The notes under the pieces were generated by a model, which saw nothing but the letters and a program-made list of their open reading frames with translations, made no database searches and had not been told where the DNA came from. Made by a program: the position numbers and the translations under genes. Below are positions 32,328-37,892 of a stretch of DNA of 37,892 nt, piece by piece. Positions within the stretch are counted from its first letter, which is position 1; every line of letters begins with the position of its first letter. Source of the stretch: Phycisphaerae bacterium (GTDB lineage Bacteria > Planctomycetota > Phycisphaerae > UBA1845 > JAFGLZ01); NCBI GenBank assembly GCA_016927755.1, contig JAFGLZ010000120.1, positions 1 through 37,892 of the forward strand, given 5' to 3'.

Positions 32328-34568
32328 CTACCTCCTTCGCACGAACCAGACCGCCAGACCGGCCACCAGCGCCATCGCGGGCCAAATCGCCACCGCTAGC
32401 GCCTTGGCGATCGTCTGGCCCGTCCCTGGCTCCAGCTTGTACAACCGCGGGATGTCCCGGCTCTCGATGCCCTTGCCGATCATCCCCGCGTTGTCGTTCA
32501 GCCAGTGAATGGAGTTCACGAACAGATCCATGTTCCCCGGGTTGTTCAGCGCCATCACCAGCCGGTCCGCCTGACGCATCACCGCCATCTGCTGGGCCAC
32601 CGCGTCCATCGCGAACCGAAGACTGGAGATCAGCACCATCTTGGAAACGACCTTGCCGTCCTGTGTCTTCTCCGCCGCGATGGCAATGGGGAACGGCCCG
32701 GACACGTCCATCTTGCCCTTCGACGTGCTCTGCTTCTGCTGAAACTCCTGGACCAGCCCCTGGAAGTCCGACTCCGCCCAGACGTCGTCCCGATTCGGAA
32801 CCACCACCAACTCCTCGATCGTCTCCCCGTCAGGCAGCTTCTCCTGCTTCTTGATCGGCGCCGCGTCGGGGAACACCGCCTTGAGGCTCCGTAGCGGCTC
32901 CACGATCATCTGCTCGGTCAGCTCGTAGTGCCGGCTGATGCTCGTCGGATCCCCCCGCGGAACCATCTTGCCCGGCTCGAAGCTCGTCCACTCCAGCACC
33001 GGATAGCCGTACTGAACCTCGACCCCCCACTTGTCCTTCAGCCAGTCGTTGTACTCGTACGACGGCGGCGGCGCCATCATCATCGGCATCTGCTGCTGAG
33101 GCCTGATCCAACCCGATATCACCAGGACGCGAGGGTTCTCGCCCATCGCCCGCTCGACCGCCTCCCGCTCCGGTGGGCCGAACATCTTCGGTCGCTGCCG
33201 CATCTGAGGCGGCATCCCCGGGGGAGGCTCCTGCGCCTCCGGCTTGAGCAGCACCCAAATCGTCCGAGTCGGCTTCTCCCCGTCCTCGAACTCCGGCGGC
33301 TCCTTCTTGGCCCCCACGTCCCATTCCTTCACGATGAAGTTCGCCCGTTCAAGCCGTTCCTTCGCCGCCGCGTAAGGCGCCTGCCGGCCGCCCATCATGA
33401 ACCCGCCGAAGAACAGCGGCTGCCCGCCGTGGCGGACGAAGATCACCGCCGTCTTCTCCTTCTGCGTGAGCTGCAGGACCGCCGAGCTGATCTGAAGCTC
33501 CCCCGCGTTCTTGCGACTGTCGAAACCCGACCCCTGCGGCTGACCGAACTGCCCCCGCTCCCTCGGCGGCCAGACGTCGTCGAAGCTCAGCACGCGGGCC
33601 TCCGCGCTCGTCTCGACGATGATCGTGTCCGGACGGACCTCCCGATCGAGGTCTTCCAGCTTCAGCTTCGGCAGGTCCTTCGCCTTGTCCAGCTCCTTGC
33701 CGACCTCGTCGATCAGCTTCGCGTAACGCTTCGGGGCATCCGTGAAGAACGCCGCGTCCGCCGGCTTGGCGATCTTGTTCCGCTTGGCCCAGTTGTCCAC
33801 GTCGGCCATCCACTTGCCGCCCTCGGTCAAGGCCGCCTTGAGCTGCTCGTAGTACCCCTTGATCGCGTCCACCGCGGCCGTGTACTTCGGCAACTCGTCG
33901 CCGGTCAGGGCCGCCACGTCCTCCTTCACGCGATCGGCCTGCTGGGCCAGGATCTGGCAGTTCCGCAGAATGATCCCGTACTCACGGACGCTGCCGAGCT
34001 CGGCGCTCTTGTCCAGGTGCTCCTGTAGGACCTTCTTCTCGTTGGCCAGCAACTGCCCGATCTCCCCGGACAGCTTGTTGGTGAACGTCTCGATCAGCGC
34101 CTTGTGCTTCTTGGCCTCGCCCTGATACGCCGTCTTCTTCCGCAGCCGGTCCACCAGCGCCAAGATCTTGTCGCGATCCTTGGCCGGATTGATGCTGGCC
34201 ACGTTGATCTTGCTGGGTCGCTCCGTCTGATAGAGCTGAAGCATGTCGTCCACCGCCGTGCGGAACTTCCTCGCCTCGGCGTCGTACGTCGGGTCCTGGA
34301 ACGTCTGGTACAGGCTGGTCAGCGTGACCTCCTGATCGAGCCCGTCCAGCAGCTTCTGCGTCTGCTCGCCGATGCTGTTGACGCCCGTCGAGGTCCAATC
34401 GCTCTTGCTGTTGAAGCGGAACGCCAGGTAGTTCGCGAAGACGAGCAGCCCCACGGACAGGACGACCACCACCAGCACGTTCGCCCCCACGATCCACTGA
34501 CGTCCCTTGAACCGAAGGACGGGTTCGCTCGAAGCTTCCGTGGTCTTGTTTTCCTTGTCTATCGCCAT
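32328..34568 (-). CDS. GldG-like ABC auxiliary membrane protein
   Basis: A 746-residue protein with one N-terminal helix (about 25-50, VGANVLVVVVLSVGLLVFAN) and one at the C-terminus (ALAVAIWPAMALVAGLAVWF followed by VRRR). The large central domain is periplasmic. GldG-type features are visible: an early segment VTLTSLYQTF, and late NPGNMDLFVNSIHWLND plus GMIGKGIE. It is unusually long for GldG because of an alpha-helical insertion at about 110-290 and a Met/Pro-rich stretch (PPGMPPQMRQRPKMFGPP). The start at 34568 has GGAG about 8 bases upstream and overlaps the permease gene by 10 bases. It acts with the adjacent ATPase and permease (inference). Confidence 0.82.
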   Translation of the reverse strand: MAIDKENKTTEASSEPVLRFKGRQWIVGANVLVVVVLSVGLLVFANYLAFRFNSKSDWTSTGVNSIGEQTQKLLDGLDQEVTLTSLYQTFQDPTYDAEARKFRTAVDDMLQLYQTERPSKINVASINPAKDRDKILALVDRLRKKTAYQGEAKKHKALIETFTNKLSGEIGQLLANEKKVLQEHLDKSAELGSVREYGIILRNCQILAQQADRVKEDVAALTGDELPKYTAAVDAIKGYYEQLKAALTEGGKWMADVDNWAKRNKIAKPADAAFFTDAPKRYAKLIDEVGKELDKAKDLPKLKLEDLDREVRPDTIIVETSAEARVLSFDDVWPPRERGQFGQPQGSGFDSRKNAGELQISSAVLQLTQKEKTAVIFVRHGGQPLFFGGFMMGGRQAPYAAAKERLERANFIVKEWDVGAKKEPPEFEDGEKPTRTIWVLLKPEAQEPPPGMPPQMRQRPKMFGPPEREAVERAMGENPRVLVISGWIRPQQQMPMMMAPPPSYEYNDWLKDKWGVEVQYGYPVLEWTSFEPGKMVPRGDPTSISRHYELTEQMIVEPLRSLKAVFPDAAPIKKQEKLPDGETIEELVVVPNRDDVWAESDFQGLVQEFQQKQSTSKGKMDVSGPFPIAIAAEKTQDGKVVSKMVLISSLRFAMDAVAQQMAVMRQADRLVMALNNPGNMDLFVNSIHWLNDNAGMIGKGIESRDIPRLYKLEPGTGQTIAKALAVAIWPAMALVAGLAVWFVRRR

Positions 34569-35287
34569 CGTTTCGACTCCACGACTTTCACCGCGAGGAA
34601 CAGGAAGAACGCCGTGCCCCCACAGAAGAAGACCAGGTTGTCCAAGTCCACCAGCCCCCGATTGAAGAGCTGGTACCGATCCATCACGGAGATGCGTTGC
34701 AGCACCGTCCTCGTGACGCCGCTCACGTCGGTCGACGAGACGATGATCCAGGCCAGAATCGTGACGATCAGCAGGAAGAACGCCCCGAGCAGCGCCGCGA
34801 TGATCTGGTTCCGCGTGCACGAGCTGAAGAACAGCCCGATCGCCACGAACATCGCCCCGATCAGCAGCAGCCCGAAGTAGTTGCACAGGAGCATCCCGTA
34901 GTCCGGATCCCCGTAGACCGCCAGCAGGATCGCGTAGAACAACGTGGCGCCGAGCATCCCGACGTAGACGAGCAGCGTGCCGAGAAACTTGCCGACCACC
35001 ACCTCCGCGTCGCTGATCGGAGCCGTCATCAGCGTCTCGATCGTCCCGCTCCGGTATTCCTCGCTGAACAACCGCATCGTGAGCACCGGAACCGTCACGC
35101 AAAGCAGTAGCGGCAGCCAGTTGAACGTCAACCGAAGCGACGCCTCCGCCCCCTCGCTGAAGTTCTCCGTCAAGTAGGCGAACAAAAGCCCTACCATGAA
35201 CGTGAACGCGAACAACACCACATAGGCGATCGGGGAGTAGAAGAACGCCGCCAACTCCCGTTGCGTCATGGCCATGATGTTTCGCAC
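34559..35287 (-). CDS. ABC-2 permease, GldF-like
   Basis: A 242-residue membrane permease of the ABC-2 family with about six helices. The segment FSEEYRSGTIETLMTAPIS is the classic ABC-2/GldF cytoplasmic motif between helices. The start is GTG at 35287, with AGGAGG 7 bases upstream; sequence further upstream has no membrane character. It overlaps the GldG-like gene by 10 bases and lies 67 bases after the ATPase. It should form the membrane channel of the transporter. Confidence 0.85.
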   Translation of the reverse strand: MRNIMAMTQRELAAFFYSPIAYVVLFAFTFMVGLLFAYLTENFSEGAEASLRLTFNWLPLLLCVTVPVLTMRLFSEEYRSGTIETLMTAPISDAEVVVGKFLGTLLVYVGMLGATLFYAILLAVYGDPDYGMLLCNYFGLLLIGAMFVAIGLFFSSCTRNQIIAALLGAFFLLIVTILAWIIVSSTDVSGVTRTVLQRISVMDRYQLFNRGLVDLDNLVFFCGGTAFFLFLAVKVVESKRWR

Positions 35288-35354
35288 GTCAACACCTCCT
35301 GAGTGCCGATCGAAGTGCCCCGCCCGCGCGCCGCGGCGCCCGGGCCGCGACAAG

Positions 35355-36314
35355 CTAGTTCGACGACTGGCCTTCGCGATCGATGTGCTGCTGGGCCGTG
35401 ATCTGAACGAAGAAGTCTTCTAGGCTGGCGACCTCGCGACGAATCTCACGAAGCCCCCACCCCTGCTTGCTGGCCAGCTTGAAGATGTCCTCCCGGACGT
35501 CCTGACCCGCCTGCACGTCGATGAGCAGCCGATTCCAACCGTCCGTCAGGCTCGACTCGACCTTGCCCACGCCGTTCAAGCCGCCGACCGAGCTCTTGAC
35601 CGCGTCCGCCGGACCGCGAATCTCGGCGATCAACCGGCTCGACTGCGTGATCCGCTCCTTGAGCTCACTCGGCGACCCGCTGGCCACGATTCGTCCGCCG
35701 GCGATGATGATCGTCCGCTCGCACGTCGCCTCCACCTCCGGCAGGATGTGCGAGCTCAGGATCACCGTGTGCTCCTTCGCCAACTCCTTGACCAGGTTCC
35801 GCGTCTCGCGAATCTGCGTGGGGTCCAGCCCGACCGTGGGCTCGTCCAGGATCAGGACCTTCGGGTCATGAAGCAGCGCCTCGGCCAGCCCAACCCGCTG
35901 CCTCATCCCGCGGCTCAGATGACCGATGGGACGATCGATGAAATCGGTGACCCGGCACCGCGCCGCCGCTCGCTTGATCGAGGTCTGGCGAGCCTCCGCC
36001 GCCAACCCCCGAAGCTTCGCGCGGAAGTTCAGGTACTCCCGAACCCGCATCTCGGGATACAGCGGCACCGACTCGGGCAGATACCCGATCTGTTCCCGAA
36101 CCTGCATCGACTGCGTGAAGACGTCATGGCCTGCCACGCTCGCCGAGCCGCTGTTGGCTGGCATGAAGCACGTCAGAATCCGCAGCGTCGTCGTCTTACC
36201 CGCCCCGTTGGGCCCCAGGAAGCCAACGATCTCACCTTCCTTGATCCTGAAGGAGATGTTGTCGACCGCCTTGACGGGACCATACCACTTACTCAGATTC
36301 CTCACCTGAATCAT
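35355..36314 (-). CDS. ABC transporter ATPase, GldA-like
   Basis: A 319-residue ATP-binding subunit. Walker A GPNGAGKT (34-41), signature LSRGMRQRVG (133-142), Walker B LILDEP (154-159), D-loop GLDP, and switch His in SSHILPE are all present, so it looks fully active. The C-terminal ~100 residues form the extra domain seen in CcmA/GldA-type subunits. Start at 36314 has GGGGTG about 6 bases upstream; an earlier in-frame GTG adds only three residues. First gene of the operon and served by the promoter at 36482-36510. Confidence 0.9.
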   Translation of the reverse strand: MIQVRNLSKWYGPVKAVDNISFRIKEGEIVGFLGPNGAGKTTTLRILTCFMPANSGSASVAGHDVFTQSMQVREQIGYLPESVPLYPEMRVREYLNFRAKLRGLAAEARQTSIKRAAARCRVTDFIDRPIGHLSRGMRQRVGLAEALLHDPKVLILDEPTVGLDPTQIRETRNLVKELAKEHTVILSSHILPEVEATCERTIIIAGGRIVASGSPSELKERITQSSRLIAEIRGPADAVKSSVGGLNGVGKVESSLTDGWNRLLIDVQAGQDVREDIFKLASKQGWGLREIRREVASLEDFFVQITAQQHIDREGQSSN

Positions 36315-36481
36315 GGCGAACACCCCAAAGTACGCTGTCTATCCGGGGAATTGTAGCGGCTTAGGCTACCACATCGCGTCTCACCACCAACGCCTTGCGT
36401 GCAGACCTCGCTCTCACTGTCCAAGGTCGGCACCGCCTTCCACGGATGCGATGCCGCCGCCCTGATGATGTAGAACCCTTG

Positions 36482-36510
36482 TTATTAGTCATGCGCCAAA
36501 CCCTTGTCAA
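36482..36510 (-). promoter_or_regulatory. Consensus sigma70 promoter of the Gld-like operon
   Basis: On the minus strand TTGACA (36510-36505), a 17-base spacer and TAATAA (36487-36482). The transcript would start near 36475, giving a leader of about 160 bases. A TACAAT box nearer the gene (36355-36350) could be a second start but has no matching -35. Confidence 0.72.
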
Positions 36511-36573
36511 GGGCTCCAGACCAGCATTTTCCCGTATCCGGGGTCCCACCCGGGTATTCCGCCAACTTTGTCC

Positions 36574-36602
36574 TTGAACCGCCCGCCCGGTCCCCGGATA
36601 AT
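36574..36602 (+). promoter_or_regulatory. Possible promoter of the GT2 gene
   Basis: TTGAAC (36574-36579), a 17-base spacer and GATAAT (36597-36602). It would give a long leader (about 190 bases), so it is plausible but less sure than the others. Confidence 0.4.
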
Positions 36603-36797
36603 AACGCCCCAGCCCGTGGGGGATGCCCTACGGGTTAGTCGAGCCGAATTGCCAGGAAGACAGCATGATCGCCGTGGCGCCGATGGCAGGCGCGGTAGAC
36701 GTATGATGGTGCTACGGTGGTTCGGGCTCCATGATGACAGGCTTGAGCAAGGATGGTGGGGTCCCCCGCGCGTCGGCGGACCCGCACAGGTGTTGTC

Positions 36798-37733
36798 ATG
36801 CCCTGCCCCCGTGTGAGTATCGTCATTCCCACCTACAACCGCGCATCCCTCATCGGACAGACTCTCGATAGCGTCGACCGGCAAACCTTCAGGGATTTTG
36901 AGGTCATCGTCCTCGACGACGGAAGCACCGATCGAACCCCCGACCTCATCCGAGCCCGGCACGGGCCCGTCCGCTATCTCCGCCAGGAACGCCGGGGAGC
37001 CGCCGCGGCCAGAAACCACGCCCTGGCCGAGGCCCAAGGTGAATTGGTCGCCTTTCTCGATTCCGACGACCTCTGGCTGCCCGAGTTCCTCGAAGAAGTG
37101 GTTTCGGCCCTCAACGATGCGCCGAACGCGGCCCTGGGATACAGCGACTTCAGAACCATCGATGCGGCCGGCAGCGTCCTTCGCGGACATCGCAAAAGGC
37201 AGCACGGCGGAAACGTCGTCGCGCCCCTCTTCGCCAGCATCTTCATCCACACCTCCTGCGTCGTCGCCCGGCGAGAGCGAATCCTGGAAGCCGGCGGCTT
37301 CGACGAGCAGCTCGAGGCCACCGAGGACTACGACCTGTGGCTCCGGCTCAGCCTGACCTATCCATTCGTCAGCGTGCCCAAGCCCCTCTGTCTCCGGCGC
37401 ACCCACAACGGCAGCCTCAGCCGCAACGGCAACGTCCGCATACTAATCCGCAAAGCACAGCTCCTCGAGGAATTCTACCGGGACCACGGAAACGGCGCCA
37501 TCCCCCGAGACCTGGCTCGATGCCGGCTCGCCAAGACCTTCTACACAGCCGGCAAGGCCACCGCGCGCCACTGGGACTTCACCGAATCCGCCGGACTCTT
37601 CCGACGAAGCATGGATTACGCCGGCTCCGCCAGGGCCATGCCCTGGTATCTCCTCAGCCTCGCGCTCCGCGGCAGCCCCGCCGATCGCGGACGAGGCGGA
37701 AACGGACAAGAACAAGACGATCACTCGACCTGA
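36798..37733 (+). CDS. Family 2 glycosyltransferase
   Basis: A 311-residue cytoplasmic GT-A glycosyltransferase that builds surface polysaccharide by transferring a sugar from an NDP donor. Visible: the opening RVSIVIPTYNRASLIGQTL, nucleotide-binding DDGS (40-43), the metal-binding DSDD at 88-91 in VAFLDSDDLWLPEF, and the acceptor-side EATEDYDLWLRL. The C-terminal part (from about 250) is helical and ends in a low-complexity Gly/Arg/Asp tail. ATG at 36798 is chosen for AGGTG 5 bases upstream and because the family begins there. Donor and acceptor are unknown. Confidence 0.87.
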   Translation: MPCPRVSIVIPTYNRASLIGQTLDSVDRQTFRDFEVIVLDDGSTDRTPDLIRARHGPVRYLRQERRGAAAARNHALAEAQGELVAFLDSDDLWLPEFLEEVVSALNDAPNAALGYSDFRTIDAAGSVLRGHRKRQHGGNVVAPLFASIFIHTSCVVARRERILEAGGFDEQLEATEDYDLWLRLSLTYPFVSVPKPLCLRRTHNGSLSRNGNVRILIRKAQLLEEFYRDHGNGAIPRDLARCRLAKTFYTAGKATARHWDFTESAGLFRRSMDYAGSARAMPWYLLSLALRGSPADRGRGGNGQEQDDHST

Positions 37734-37892
37734 CCGGCCTTGTTCTCCGCCACACGTCCGAGGCAAGGCGGCTCACAAACCGCTCCACAGGATCACCTTT
37801 CCACGACAGCCCTGACGAATCAGTTTTCTCGCACCTGGCAGGGGTAGAGAAAGCGGGGCGCGTGAACACCCACCGCCGACGGGGGCGTAGCG
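37734..37892. other. Window end, no gene seen
   Basis: About 160 bases after the GT2 stop. No ORF with a credible start, no clear hairpin terminator. Confidence 0.4.

Noticed and set aside
30365..32854. Very long open frame antisense to the DUF4340 and GldG-like genes
   Set aside because: Extremely Arg/Leu-rich product typical of antisense reading of Lys/Asp-rich genes in GC-rich DNA; the sense frames have family motifs, promoter and terminator.
1..37892. CRISPR arrays, tRNA, rRNA, insertion sequences, phage or defence genes
   Set aside because: Looked for regular repeats, cloverleaf sequences and transposase or integrase motifs on both strands; none were seen.

Overview
The window is GC-rich bacterial DNA with well-formed Shine-Dalgarno sites (GGAGG type) and several near-consensus sigma70 promoters. 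No rRNA, tRNA, CRISPR array or transposase was seen. The gene content suggests a Planctomycetota bacterium, perhaps Phycisphaerae-like: exported proteins with PEP-CTERM-like tails (PAPGAA, a hydrophobic segment, then RRR), a Gld-like ABC cluster with a DUF4340 protein, UroD-superfamily and DUF4097 proteins, ADP-heptose genes and InaA/WaaP-type kinases. The taxonomic placement is inference from gene families; no marker gene is present.

Layout. 1-612: the 3' end of an ion antiporter gene, cut by the window edge. 716-4147: four exported proteins on the minus strand. Two are 228-residue paralogues carrying the Cys and Gln motifs of thioester adhesin domains. 4391-7630: a large exported family 2 glycoside hydrolase. 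7807-9025: a pyrK-like gene behind a structured leader with its own strong promoter and a very strong terminator. 9351-11452: a medium-chain dehydrogenase and a membrane protein.

11754-17896 is a plus-strand operon for ADP-heptose chemistry and core phosphorylation: a GT9 heptosyltransferase, heptose-7-P kinase, heptose-1-P adenylyltransferase, and then three proteins with four WaaP/InaA-like kinase domains. Its promoter sits so close to the first ATG that the mRNA is probably leaderless. A UbiA-family prenyltransferase (18099-19007) converges on it. 19264-19445 holds a candidate small RNA with its own promoter and terminator. dapB follows, then a DUF4097 lipoprotein, a UroD-like protein, a membrane protein, a secreted trypsin-like protease, trpC, a CAP-domain lipoprotein, a stand-alone SagB-type oxidoreductase and a soluble FHA-GAF histidine kinase.

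29945-36314 is a minus-strand operon: ABC ATPase, ABC-2 permease, GldG-like protein and DUF4340 protein, with overlapping or closely spaced genes, a consensus promoter at one end and a hairpin terminator at the other. The window ends with a family 2 glycosyltransferase.

The most interesting items are the paired thioester-type surface proteins, the switch-like leader before pyrK, the orphan small RNA at 19.3 kb, and the cluster of four kinase domains in the heptose operon.
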